From PNNG01 sp046291695 (GTDB lineage: Bacteria; Bacteroidota; Bacteroidia; UBA7662), in the NCBI GenBank assembly GCA_046291695.1, contig JBKBSO010000001.1, forward strand, positions 226,976 through 290,975: 64,000 nucleotides of DNA. Direction: 5' to 3'. Shown piece by piece: positions 1 through 8,477 of the stretch. The notes under the pieces are model-generated. The model did no database searches and was not told where the DNA came from. It worked only from the letters and a program-made list of their open reading frames with translations. Within the stretch, counting starts at the first letter, position 1, and each line of letters opens with the position of its first letter. Position numbers and translations under genes: made by a program.

Positions 1-1103
1 TACCTGCCATGATCAAAGCGGCCGAAGAGCTATACGGTCCTTATCCCTGGGATCGGTATGACGTGTTGGTGCTGCCGCCCAGCTTCCCTTTCGGAGGTAT
101 GGAAAATCCCATGCTGATGTTCGCTACGCCCAGCATTATCAGCGGCGACCGCAGCCTCACCAACCTGATTGCGCATGAATTGTCGCACAGCTGGTCGGGA
201 AACTTGGTCACCAATGCCAGTTGGAATGATTTCTGGGTCAATGAAGGCTTTACCACCTACATCGAGCGACGTATAATCGCAGCCATACATGGACAGGATT
301 ATGCCGATATGTTGGGTAGTTTGGGGAATCAGGATTTGGAGCAAACCATTGAACAGCTTCGCGACAGGCCCGAGCTTACACGATTGAAATTAGCCCTCGA
401 AGGAAAAAATCCGGATGATGCCCTCAACCGCATCCCCTACCAAAAAGGTTTTGCTTTTTTAGATATGCTTGAACGCGAAGTGGGACAAGAGCGCATGGAT
501 GCTTTTGTGAAAAAGAATTATGATACGCATGCCTTTGCGAGTATGAATACCGAAGATTTTATTGCCTTTTTGAAATTTAACTTATTAGACGAAGCGCAAA
601 TGGAACGGCTAAAAGTGCATGATTGGATCTATGGAGAAGGTTTGCCCATGAATTACCAGCCCAAGGTTTCGAGCCGCTTTATGCAAGTAGATGAGGTGGT
701 TCACGACTTCAAACAGGGCACCGCTGTATTGGCATTACCTACCGCGGGTTGGTCAACTTATGAATGGATTTATTTTCTCAGGAAAATCAGTGCTTTTGTT
801 GAAACCAAGCAACTTGCCTTACTTGACAAGCATTTGGGTTTTTCGAAAAGTGGCAATTCGGAATTGCAGTTAAATTGGTTTTTGCTCTGCATTGAAAAAT
901 GCTTTGATGAGGCCATACCAGACATCGAAAACTACTTGGCAAGCATTGGCCGCAGAAAATTGGTCGTGCCCTTATTTACCGCCTTGTACAAACGTACCGA
1001 TACACGTGAATACGCGCATCAATTGTATTTACAATTGCGGCCGGGTTATCATCAAGTAACAAGTCATACTTTAGATCAATTATTTGGTTTAGCATTGGAT
1101 TGA
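1..1103 (+). CDS. M1 family metallopeptidase (aminopeptidase), 5' end outside window
   Basis: This is the C-terminal part of a zinc aminopeptidase of family M1 (leukotriene A4 hydrolase / aminopeptidase N type), which removes N-terminal residues from peptides. Counting from the Met at base 9, the substrate-binding motif GGMEN is at residues 29-33, the zinc motif HELSH at 56-60, and the third zinc ligand Glu in WVNEGF at 79, the usual 18-residue spacing. The remaining 280 residues fit the helical C-terminal domain. The reading frame is open to the window edge and the usual N-terminal beta domain is missing, so the gene starts upstream; the Met at base 9 is internal. It is convergent with the PhoH gene, and the gap between them is occupied by an interspersed repeat. 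Family assignment is firm; the substrate is unknown. Confidence 0.93.
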   Translation, partial: PAMIKAAEELYGPYPWDRYDVLVLPPSFPFGGMENPMLMFATPSIISGDRSLTNLIAHELSHSWSGNLVTNASWNDFWVNEGFTTYIERRIIAAIHGQDYADMLGSLGNQDLEQTIEQLRDRPELTRLKLALEGKNPDDALNRIPYQKGFAFLDMLEREVGQERMDAFVKKNYDTHAFASMNTEDFIAFLKFNLLDEAQMERLKVHDWIYGEGLPMNYQPKVSSRFMQVDEVVHDFKQGTAVLALPTAGWSTYEWIYFLRKISAFVETKQLALLDKHLGFSKSGNSELQLNWFLLCIEKCFDEAIPDIENYLASIGRRKLVVPLFTALYKRTDTREYAHQLYLQLRPGYHQVTSHTLDQLFGLALD

Positions 1104-1130
1104 GGGTTGGGAGCTAACTGCGTTTAATAG

Positions 1131-1625
1131 CCTCACCCTTTATCCCCCTCCAGAGGAGAGGGTCAGTCATGGCTCATTCCGTGTTGATTGCTTGGTAAAA
1201 ATCAATGTGATTTAATCGCATTGTGGTGCGCTAAGCCTAACACCGCTAGGTATGGACTTCTGCTTCGACTTCAGCCTTCATGCTTTGTTCGGGCCTCACC
1301 TCCTCGAAGATGCTGCCCGACAGCGTCATTACAGCCCCTCTCCGGCCTCATCCGCTTATCCTTCTCCAAAGGAGAAGGACGCTCGCTTCTCAGAACGCTT
1401 CAGTTTATTAAAAACCTCAATAATTTTCAATCCGCACTGTGTGATTTATTACCGCTACGCGGGCGAGGGACGCTTGCCTGCGTTAGGTGTGTAGCAATTG
1501 ATAGCAACCATGGGAATTGGTCGCGTTGTAATGAGCTAAACCCAACACTGTAAGATTTTGCGGTGTTAGACTTCGGCTTTATCCTTCAACTTTACTCTTC
1601 ACTCTTCAGTCCAGACTTCCCTTTT
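1131..1625 (+). repeat. Interspersed repeat, copy 1 (about 490 bp)
   Basis: This stretch is non-coding and shares long blocks with 3113-3384 (same strand) and, in reverse complement, with 12267-12692. It opens with a CCTCACCC block and a short hairpin and holds a second perfect hairpin, CCTTCTCC-AAA-GGAGAAGG, at 1360-1378. It ends in a pyrimidine-rich tract built on CTTCACTCTTCA, a few bases short of the stop codon of the minus-strand PhoH gene. Short open frames inside it are not conserved between copies and are not considered genes. It could be a non-autonomous mobile element or a 3'-UTR element. Confidence 0.75.
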
Positions 1626-1631
1626 CCTTTT

Positions 1632-2978
1632 CTACAGCAATTCATTCGCCAGATTCGCCAAATCCGACCGTTCTCCTTTTTCAAGGGTTACGTGAGCAAA
1701 CAGGCTTTGTCCTTTGAGCCGTTCGATGAGATACGACAGTCCATTCGATTGTGCATCGAGGTAGGGCGTATCAATTTGGTTGATGTCGCCGGTGAAGATG
1801 ATTTTGGTACCCTCTCCTGCCCGTGTAATGATTGTTTTGACTTCGTGTGGGGTGAGGTTTTGGGCTTCATCTACAATAAAACAGATGTTTGAAAAACTTC
1901 GTCCCCGGATGTAGGCAAGGGGTGTGATGGTGAGTTTTTCTTGCTGCACCAGTTCATTGATTTTTTGGTAATCCTTATCGCTTTCGTTAAATTGATGTTG
2001 AATGAATTTAAGGTTATCCCAAAGGGGCTCCATATAGGGGTTAAGTTTCGATTTGATATCCCCTGGCAAATAGCCAATATCTTTATTACTCAAAGGGACA
2101 ATTGGGCGGGCGAGATAGAGTTGTTTGTAATAGCGACGTTGTTCGAGGGCACCGGCGAGGGCCAGCAGGGTTTTGCCGGTACCGGCAATGCCTTGTAAAG
2201 TAACCAATCGAATTTGCTCCGATAAAACGGCATGCATGGCAAAGGCTTGTTCGGCATTACGTGGTTTGATGCCATAAGCCAGGCGTTTTTCAACCTTTTC
2301 GAGGCGACCGTCGAAGGCATTATAAAAAGCTAAAACAGAATCCTTGCCGTTTCGCAAAATAAAGTATTGGTTGGGTGTAGCGTCAACCAGGCCGACATCT
2401 TCGGGCATACAAAAGCCATCTTGGTAGAAGCGGTCAATGACTTCGGAAGATATGCCGGCGATCACATTTTTACCGGTATAAATATCGTCGAGGTTTTTGA
2501 TTTTGCCGTAGCGATAATCTTCGGCATCGAGTCCAAGGGCTTTGGCTTTCAGCCTTAAGTTCACGTCCTTGGTTACCAATATCACTTTTTTATCCCCGAA
2601 ATTTTCCTTTAGATAGAGGGCACTGTTGAGGATGCGGTGATCGGCTTTGCGTTCGCCGAAAATTTTTTGGGCATCGAGGGTAGCGTCTTCGTGCATTTCT
2701 ACATGAAACCGGCCGCCTTCAGCATTTCCCAGCGAAATCCATTCCTGCAAGCTATGGTCTTCTGATAGTTTGTCGATGAAGCGGATGAACTCACGGGCTT
2801 CAAAATTCAGGCTATCGTTGCCTTTTTTAAACTGATCCAGTTCCTCGAGTACCGTAATGGGTATAGCCACATCATGCTCGTGAAAGTTGTTGATGGAATT
2901 ATGATCGTGCAAGATCACGGACGTATCGAGCACAAATATTTTTTTTTCTTTAGAAGCAGAAGCTGTGCGTTTAGCCAT
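1632..2978 (-). CDS. PhoH family protein with N-terminal PIN domain
   Basis: A 448-residue protein that joins a PIN ribonuclease-like domain to a PhoH ATPase domain (YlaK/PhoH2-like layout); the family is linked to RNA metabolism. The PIN part covers about residues 12-150 and keeps acidic residues at D18 (VLDTS), E45/E46, D113 (KADHR) and D138 (TKDVN). The ATPase has Walker A GTGKT at 266-270 and Walker B IVDEAQN at 368-374. Length and domain order are normal for the family. The gene is single, flanked on both sides by copies of the interspersed repeat. PIN-PhoH proteins have been described as RNase/helicase enzymes; activity of this one is inferred. Confidence 0.93.
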   Translation of the reverse strand: MAKRTASASKEKKIFVLDTSVILHDHNSINNFHEHDVAIPITVLEELDQFKKGNDSLNFEAREFIRFIDKLSEDHSLQEWISLGNAEGGRFHVEMHEDATLDAQKIFGERKADHRILNSALYLKENFGDKKVILVTKDVNLRLKAKALGLDAEDYRYGKIKNLDDIYTGKNVIAGISSEVIDRFYQDGFCMPEDVGLVDATPNQYFILRNGKDSVLAFYNAFDGRLEKVEKRLAYGIKPRNAEQAFAMHAVLSEQIRLVTLQGIAGTGKTLLALAGALEQRRYYKQLYLARPIVPLSNKDIGYLPGDIKSKLNPYMEPLWDNLKFIQHQFNESDKDYQKINELVQQEKLTITPLAYIRGRSFSNICFIVDEAQNLTPHEVKTIITRAGEGTKIIFTGDINQIDTPYLDAQSNGLSYLIERLKGQSLFAHVTLEKGERSDLANLANELL

Positions 2979-3112
2979 AGAGAGGTTGATGTGATTGATG
3001 GTTTAAAGTAGCCCAAAAGCAATGGTAAATGCAAGCAGGACTTTTACACGGCTTTGTGCAAAACTTTTTGCTCGCTGGCGCTCATGGAGAATGCACTTTG
3101 TGCTCGTTGGGG

Positions 3113-3384
3113 GCCTCACCCCAACCCCTCTCCAAAGGAGAGGAGAGCCTGGTTCTTGGAACGCAAGAAGTATTTATAAAAAATAAAGCTTTATTCCGCT
3201 CAATGCTGTTTATTACCGCTACGTGGGAGATGGACGGTCATGACTCACTCCGTATTGATTCCTTGGCAAAAATCAGTGTAATATAATCGCTACATGGTGA
3301 TCTAAGCTCTTAAACACAAGATTTTACAGCGTTAGACTTCCACTTCTCCTTCAACCTCACACTTCAATCTTCACTCTTCAGACT
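3113..3384 (+). repeat. Interspersed repeat, copy 2 (shorter, about 270-330 bp)
   Basis: This copy lacks the middle part of copy 1 but keeps the start (CCTCACCCC), a perfect hairpin CCTCTCC-AAA-GGAGAGG at 3127-3143, the block containing TTACCGCTACG, and the pyrimidine-rich end. The end runs directly into the stop codon of the minus-strand pgpH gene at 3385. Similarity may begin a little earlier, near 3056. The whole 2979-3384 gap holds nothing else that I can recognise. Confidence 0.72.
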
Positions 3385-5457
3385 TCATTCTTCCCGCTTC
3401 TTCTGCCCTGGGTATTCCACCCTCACATGGTAAATGCTATTCAACATTTTTTTGAAAAGTCGCTTAATCCGCGCAATGTCACGCAGGGTGATGTCGGCAT
3501 TAATGAATTGTTTGTTGGCCAATTGTTTGTCGATTATGCCATCTACCAAACCGCCAATGGAGCTGGCGTCGGGGGTTTTCAGGCTGCGGGAGGCTGCTTC
3601 TACGCTATCGGCCATCATAAGCACGGCGGTTTCTTTAGAGAAAGGTTTAGGCCCTGGATATCGGAATTTGAGGTCGTCAATTTCTGTATCTGGAAAATCG
3701 CGCAGTTGCGATTGGTAAAAATATTCAACCCGTTGATCGCCATGATGGGTTCGGATAAAATCGATAAGCATATTGGGCAAGCGATGTTCCTTAGCCAGCT
3801 GAATGCCATCATGTACATGTCCAATAATGATTTGCGCACTTTCTTCGAAAGGAAGATCGTCGTGCGGGTTTACGGATGCATGCTGATTTTCAATAAAGTA
3901 AATGGGATTGGTGAGTTTGCCTATATCGTGATACAAAGCGCCTACCCTAATAAGTAAAGCATTGCCCCCAATTTCGTAAATGGCTGCCTCGGCCAGGTTG
4001 GCTACTTGAAGGGTATGTTGGAAGGTGCCCGGGGCTTCGAGCGAAAGCCGGCGAAGCAAGGGGCTGTTGGTATCGCTTAACTCCATCAGGCTTACGTCCG
4101 ACACAAAGCCAAAGAGTTTTTCGTAGCCAAACAGCATGGGTGATGCAATAAGGGTAAGCACAGCATTCATGCCGAAATACCCAAAATAAAGCGGGATAAG
4201 CGCGTTAAAATCGCCTTTCTGAACCAAGGTATAGCCTACATAACCCAAAACATAAACGAATAGCACCACGCCTGAACTGCGGTAAAATTGGTACCGCCTT
4301 CTGATGTTGATGAGACTAAACACCGCACCCATTCCTGCTGTAAGTTGGAGCACCATAAATTCGGCTGGAGCACTCGCAAAAAACGCACACAAAAAGGTGG
4401 CAATCACGCATATTACCATGGCCAGCCAGGCATCAAATAGTGCCCTGGTTATCATAGGCAATACAGCAAAAGGCAAAAGGTATATCGAAGGCAGGTTATA
4501 GGCAATCGCCAACCGATACATGGCGACCGTAGCTACCAAATTCAACAAAATCACAGTCATGCGGTTGATGTCGTCGAACAAAACCTTTCGGAAGAAAAAG
4601 AGGTAACAAACCAATATGCTTAAAATAAGTCCTACCAAAATGACTTGCCCCAACAAGCCCAACCACTGTCGCATGGCCGGCGTATAGCTTCCTGAGCTAA
4701 TTGCTTCCAGCGCATCGAGTTGCTGGGCATGCTCTGCCGTAACCAGAGCGCCTTGCTTGATTAACAACTGCCCTTGCTTTATCTTACCCATCAGGGGGTC
4801 GATGGTTGCCAGTAAGCTTTCGCGCGACTCCCGGGTCAGATCATCCTGGTAAACAATATTCGGGCCCAGAGATTCATCGGCAAAAAGTAGTAAACTATCC
4901 GTGAGCGACTGCGGTAAAGGCTGGTTAATGACCCGGGTTTTCCAGGCATCGGCAAATGCCGTGTGCTCCCAAAGTTCCGCATGCTTTTGCGCTTCTGTTT
5001 TTTTGTTATCGTAAACAATATTTATCCTTCCATTGCTGTGTACAGGTCCTGCACCTACCAGTCCACGCTGATAAGCGCGGTTAATTTCCCTGCGCAACAG
5101 CAGATAAATACCCGAAGGCAATTCGTCTTGAAATCGCTGTTCAAACCGCCGGGCCACTTCCATGCCCATTTTAGCATCCTGTTGGTACATGGGCAAATGT
5201 GCCGCCACCACCTGTTGGGCTTCCTGATTCAGCTTTTCTTCAGATTTGGTAATTTCAAAATCAAAAGGAGCCAATAAATCAGATGCAGTCCATGGTTTGT
5301 TGAGTTCGTACGGATAAGCGATGCGCTGTTTATGCGGCAGCAGTACGGTAATGGCCAATGCGGTAAGCAACAAAAGTAGTGTACGCACTATGCTCTTACC
5401 CTGCAATCGGAAAAAGGCAGTGAGGTTAATCCAGAATCGTTTGCTTTTGTTGGTCAT
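3385..5457 (-). CDS. pgpH: PgpH-type 7TM-HD protein, cyclic di-AMP phosphodiesterase
   Basis: A 690-residue inner-membrane protein matching the 7TMR-HD family, whose studied members (PgpH) hydrolyse c-di-AMP. One TM helix lies at about residues 23-40. A long extracytoplasmic region follows to about 260, then a block of six or seven TM helices (about 262-450), then a cytoplasmic HD domain. The HD signature LYHDIGK has H510-D511, and further metal-ligand candidates are IIGHVHDG and RTHHGD. The start used gives a lysine-rich cytoplasmic N-terminus before the first helix. It is the only gene in its unit, divergent from the thiolase. The C-terminal HD domain appears complete. Confidence 0.9.
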   Translation of the reverse strand: MTNKSKRFWINLTAFFRLQGKSIVRTLLLLLTALAITVLLPHKQRIAYPYELNKPWTASDLLAPFDFEITKSEEKLNQEAQQVVAAHLPMYQQDAKMGMEVARRFEQRFQDELPSGIYLLLRREINRAYQRGLVGAGPVHSNGRINIVYDNKKTEAQKHAELWEHTAFADAWKTRVINQPLPQSLTDSLLLFADESLGPNIVYQDDLTRESRESLLATIDPLMGKIKQGQLLIKQGALVTAEHAQQLDALEAISSGSYTPAMRQWLGLLGQVILVGLILSILVCYLFFFRKVLFDDINRMTVILLNLVATVAMYRLAIAYNLPSIYLLPFAVLPMITRALFDAWLAMVICVIATFLCAFFASAPAEFMVLQLTAGMGAVFSLINIRRRYQFYRSSGVVLFVYVLGYVGYTLVQKGDFNALIPLYFGYFGMNAVLTLIASPMLFGYEKLFGFVSDVSLMELSDTNSPLLRRLSLEAPGTFQHTLQVANLAEAAIYEIGGNALLIRVGALYHDIGKLTNPIYFIENQHASVNPHDDLPFEESAQIIIGHVHDGIQLAKEHRLPNMLIDFIRTHHGDQRVEYFYQSQLRDFPDTEIDDLKFRYPGPKPFSKETAVLMMADSVEAASRSLKTPDASSIGGLVDGIIDKQLANKQFINADITLRDIARIKRLFKKMLNSIYHVRVEYPGQKKREE

Positions 5458-5488
5458 GCAAGGGGACTAAAAGGCCACAAATAAACGC

Positions 5489-5496
5489 TAACTTTG
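5489..5496 (+). promoter_or_regulatory. Candidate -7 promoter element (TAACTTTG)
   Basis: TAACTTTG is an exact match to TAnnTTTG, the -7 element described for Bacteroidota sigma factor promoters. It sits 36 bases before the chosen thiolase start. No TTTG is present at the expected -33 position, so only half of the promoter is supported. Confidence 0.45.
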
Positions 5497-5532
5497 AGCC
5501 GCAAGTTAATTGATTTGATTAAAATTCATCCC

Positions 5533-6711
5533 ATGAAAGAAGTGTATATTGTATCGGTAGCCCGAACGCCCATCGGAAGTTTCAACGGCAGTCTGGCCTC
5601 ATTTTCAGCCCCACAACTCGGCGCCATTGCTATTAAAAAGGCTATGGATAAAATCAATCTCGACCCAAATAGTGTAAATGAGCTGTATATGGGCAATGTA
5701 ATCAGCGCTAATGCAGGCCAAGCACCAGCTACGCAGGCAGGCATTTACGCTGGTATTAGCAATACCACCCCTTTTACCACGGTAAATAAGGTGTGTGCCA
5801 GCGGCATGAAGTCCATTATGTTGGCCGCACAAAGCATCGCACTCGGTCAAAACGAAATCGTTATCGCCGGTGGCATGGAAAGCATGAGTAATGTGCCTTA
5901 TTACCTCGATAAATATCGCAATGGCGGTCGTTTGGGGCACGGACAAGTTATTGACGGCATACTCAAAGACGGGCTTACCGATGTATACAACAATTACCAC
6001 ATGGGCAATGCCGCTGAGCTGTGTGCGACAGAGCATAAAATTTCTCGTGAAGCACAAGACGCTTATGCCATCAGCTCTTACAAACGCGCTGCTGCAGCCT
6101 GGGAAGCCGGTAAATTTGATGCTGAAATTGCAGAGGTAGAAGTACCAGTGCGTGGCAAGGACCCCATTTTGGTACGCGAAGACGAAGATTTCCGTAAGGT
6201 GAGCTTCGATAAACTTCCCGGATTGCGTCCGGTATTCGACAAAAACGGCACCATTACGGCTGCCAATGCTTCTAATCTGAATGATGGTGCATCGGCTGTG
6301 GTGTTGATGAGCAAAGAAAAGTGTGAAGCACTAGGCCTCAAGCCCCTGGCTAAAATACGTGGCTATGCCGATGCCCAGCAGGCCCCCGAGTGGTTTACCA
6401 CAGCCCCTGCCAAAGCCATTCCACTGGCTATGGCACGCGCAGGCGTAAAGGCCGAAGAAGTTGACTTCTACGAGATTAACGAAGCCTTTGCGGTGGTTTG
6501 TATCGCCAACAACGAACTTTTGGGCCTCAATCCCGATAAAGTAAACGTATACGGCGGTGGCGTTTCTATCGGGCACCCCATTGGCAGCTCAGGCTCACGC
6601 ATCATCGCTACCCTATGCAGCGTATTGCATCAGGAAGGTGGTAAAATCGGCGTGGCAGGCATTTGCAATGGTGGCGGCGGCGCCTCGGCCATGGTCATCG
6701 AAAAGCTGTAA
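5533..6711 (+). CDS. Acetyl-CoA C-acetyltransferase (thiolase)
   Basis: A 392-residue thiolase that condenses two acetyl-CoA to acetoacetyl-CoA or cleaves 3-ketoacyl-CoA. Cys88 in NKVCASGMK is the acyl-accepting nucleophile. The C-terminal motifs GGVSIGHPIG (catalytic His) and GICNGGGG (second catalytic Cys) are intact, as is NEAFAV. An in-frame TTG 39 bases upstream would add 13 residues, but ATG 5533 gives the normal MKEVYIVSVARTP start and leaves room for the promoter. The gene stands alone and is followed by a strong shared terminator. Biosynthetic and degradative roles cannot be separated from sequence. Confidence 0.94.
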   Translation: MKEVYIVSVARTPIGSFNGSLASFSAPQLGAIAIKKAMDKINLDPNSVNELYMGNVISANAGQAPATQAGIYAGISNTTPFTTVNKVCASGMKSIMLAAQSIALGQNEIVIAGGMESMSNVPYYLDKYRNGGRLGHGQVIDGILKDGLTDVYNNYHMGNAAELCATEHKISREAQDAYAISSYKRAAAAWEAGKFDAEIAEVEVPVRGKDPILVREDEDFRKVSFDKLPGLRPVFDKNGTITAANASNLNDGASAVVLMSKEKCEALGLKPLAKIRGYADAQQAPEWFTTAPAKAIPLAMARAGVKAEEVDFYEINEAFAVVCIANNELLGLNPDKVNVYGGGVSIGHPIGSSGSRIIATLCSVLHQEGGKIGVAGICNGGGGASAMVIEKL

Positions 6712-6730
6712 AGCGCAGTTGTAGTTTATA

Positions 6731-6760
6731 AAAAAAGGAGTCTTTCGAGACTCCTTTTTT
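6731..6760. terminator. Bidirectional intrinsic terminator
   Basis: AAAAAAGGAGTCT pairs perfectly with AGACTCCTTTTTT around a TTCG tetraloop (stem arms 6731-6743 and 6748-6760), giving a T-tract on either strand. It lies between the ends of the convergent thiolase and MORN genes and can serve both. Confidence 0.92.
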
Positions 6761-6764
6761 TTGC

Positions 6765-7646
6765 TTATTTGGTTACGGGCTTGTCGTCTTTCCACTCGCC
6801 TTTGTAGCGTACATTGCCATCGAGGTCGAAAAGCGTTTCTTGACCATTGCGCTGATCCGACATCCACATCCCTTCATAGCGCTCGCCACTGGGCCAGTAG
6901 TAGGTGCCTTCTCCTTCGCGACGCCCATCTACGTAGGTGCCTTCATAGCGCTCGCCGTCTTTCCAGCTAAAGCTGCCTTTTCCATGGCGGAGATTGTTAC
7001 GCCATTCGCCACGATATATACTTCCGGTAGTCCAAATGCCGATGCCGCCACCATTGGCTTTGCCGTCAACCACTTCGCCCATATAGTGTACCGTAGCTCC
7101 TTTAGATCCTGGGAAGGAAATTACCTTTACACGCTCTTTTTTGGCCATTTCGGCCTCTAGTTTCTGTTTTTCCTTTTCTAAAGCCTGATAGCGAACTTCC
7201 ATCGCTTTAGTGCCGCTGGCCAGCAAGGCTTCGAGACTATCGGCTTCAGCTTCCAGCTTTTGAAGACGTTGCCCTTGGTTGTAGATCAATTGGTCTTTGC
7301 GACCGAGCAACTCATTCTCTTGAACGCCCACATGAAACAATTCTTCGAAATACGCTATGCGCATTTCGAGTCGTTTAGTCAACTCAGGACTGGCTATTGA
7401 TAGCATCTCTTCAAAAGCAGCACGCGACTTATCAAAATCGCCTTCGAACATGATCCATTCATCGGCTTTCAAAAGTGTATCGAGCAGCCCCAATTGCTCC
7501 ATTTGATAGGCTAAGGCAGCTTCCACTTCAGCCATCAATTTCATTTGAGTTTTATTTTCGCGATACGATTGCTGTAAGAATATTACAGCAACCATTAACA
7601 TCAAAGTAACTATAACTAAAAGGGCTGATCTAGCGCTAGATTTCAT
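6765..7646 (-). CDS. Membrane-anchored coiled-coil protein with C-terminal MORN repeats
   Basis: A 293-residue protein. Residues about 7-26 form one hydrophobic N-terminal anchor. Residues about 30-185 are rich in E, K, L and Q and read as a coiled coil. From about residue 205, MORN-type repeats follow (patterns such as YRGEWRNNLRHGKG, RYEGTYVDGRREG, RYEGMWMSDQRNG). The repeats would face outside if the anchor is an uncleaved signal. It is the last of three minus-strand genes: 9 bases separate it from the DUF2490 gene upstream. MORN repeats often mediate envelope or lipid contacts, but the role here is unknown. Confidence 0.8.
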   Translation of the reverse strand: MKSSARSALLVIVTLMLMVAVIFLQQSYRENKTQMKLMAEVEAALAYQMEQLGLLDTLLKADEWIMFEGDFDKSRAAFEEMLSIASPELTKRLEMRIAYFEELFHVGVQENELLGRKDQLIYNQGQRLQKLEAEADSLEALLASGTKAMEVRYQALEKEKQKLEAEMAKKERVKVISFPGSKGATVHYMGEVVDGKANGGGIGIWTTGSIYRGEWRNNLRHGKGSFSWKDGERYEGTYVDGRREGEGTYYWPSGERYEGMWMSDQRNGQETLFDLDGNVRYKGEWKDDKPVTK

Positions 7647-7655
7647 ATAAGTCGA

Positions 7656-8477
7656 TTAATCAAAATAGTTAGAGATTGGTATTTTATCTTCAAACTTCCG
7701 GGCATCAATGGCCCAGTAAACATTCAAACGAAGTACCCATCTGCTGTTGAGTTCAAAAGGATTGGAAATTTGTTGCCCCATGGTATACATCATGGCGGCA
7801 CCAAACTTTAACCGCGGACTGTGAATATAGCCGACTTGCGGGTAAAAACGTAAGTCTTCCATAAAACTTGCTCGTGAATCGCGACCTGTTTGGGTGATGA
7901 TTTCTACGTCAGGTGCAAAATAATAAGCACCAGGCACCAAACGCTCCTTGTTGATAGGGATCATAAGGAAGAATTTGTAACGCCAACGGTCCCTGTACAA
8001 CCAATCAGCATTTACCGAATTGCCAATGCTCCAACGGTGTTCTATTCGAATGCGATGATAGGCGATAACCCGACCAACGGGTTTCATGGCCCAAATATAT
8101 TCGTGCCAAATTCGAGGCTCCGGTCGAAGGTACTTTATCATCGGATTATCGCGTTCAGCTGCAAAATTCAAACGCATTACACCACCTAAAGCTACCCTAA
8201 ACTGGTCGTTTACACGATAGTTAATGGCGTGACGGTTGTAAATCTGCACCAAGCGTCCCACATAAGGCACATTATCGGTATTAATGGTACGATAATGAAA
8301 TTGTGCATCCCAATAGGTACGTTCTCCAATTCGAATCATGCCATAAGAGCCTGCCCACATCCAGGTAGTTGGCGCTTGAATACGCAATTCCGATTGGGCA
8401 ATGAGTTGGTTATTGAATCCAGTCGAAAACCAAACAGCAACAAATATTACCGCGCTGAGCCAAATTTGCTTTTTCAT
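7656..8477 (-). CDS. DUF2490 family outer-membrane beta-barrel protein
   Basis: A 273-residue exported protein with a signal peptide ending near residue 28 (LIAQ). Beta-strand-rich sequence follows, with the alternating aromatic and basic residues typical of DUF2490 proteins (IWHEYIW, IRIEHRW, FYPQVGYIHSPRLKFGAAM). Its start overlaps the stop of the upstream long MORN-like gene by one base (TAATG), which implies translational coupling. It is paralogous in type and in gene position to the protein at 15672-16472. No function is established for the family; an outer-membrane location is inferred. Confidence 0.75.
   Translation of the reverse strand: MKKQIWLSAVIFVAVWFSTGFNNQLIAQSELRIQAPTTWMWAGSYGMIRIGERTYWDAQFHYRTINTDNVPYVGRLVQIYNRHAINYRVNDQFRVALGGVMRLNFAAERDNPMIKYLRPEPRIWHEYIWAMKPVGRVIAYHRIRIEHRWSIGNSVNADWLYRDRWRYKFFLMIPINKERLVPGAYYFAPDVEIITQTGRDSRASFMEDLRFYPQVGYIHSPRLKFGAAMMYTMGQQISNPFELNSRWVLRLNVYWAIDARKFEDKIPISNYFD

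Noticed and set aside
1188..1553. A 121-codon plus-strand open frame
   Set aside because: It lies in the interspersed repeat and is not conserved in the other copies.
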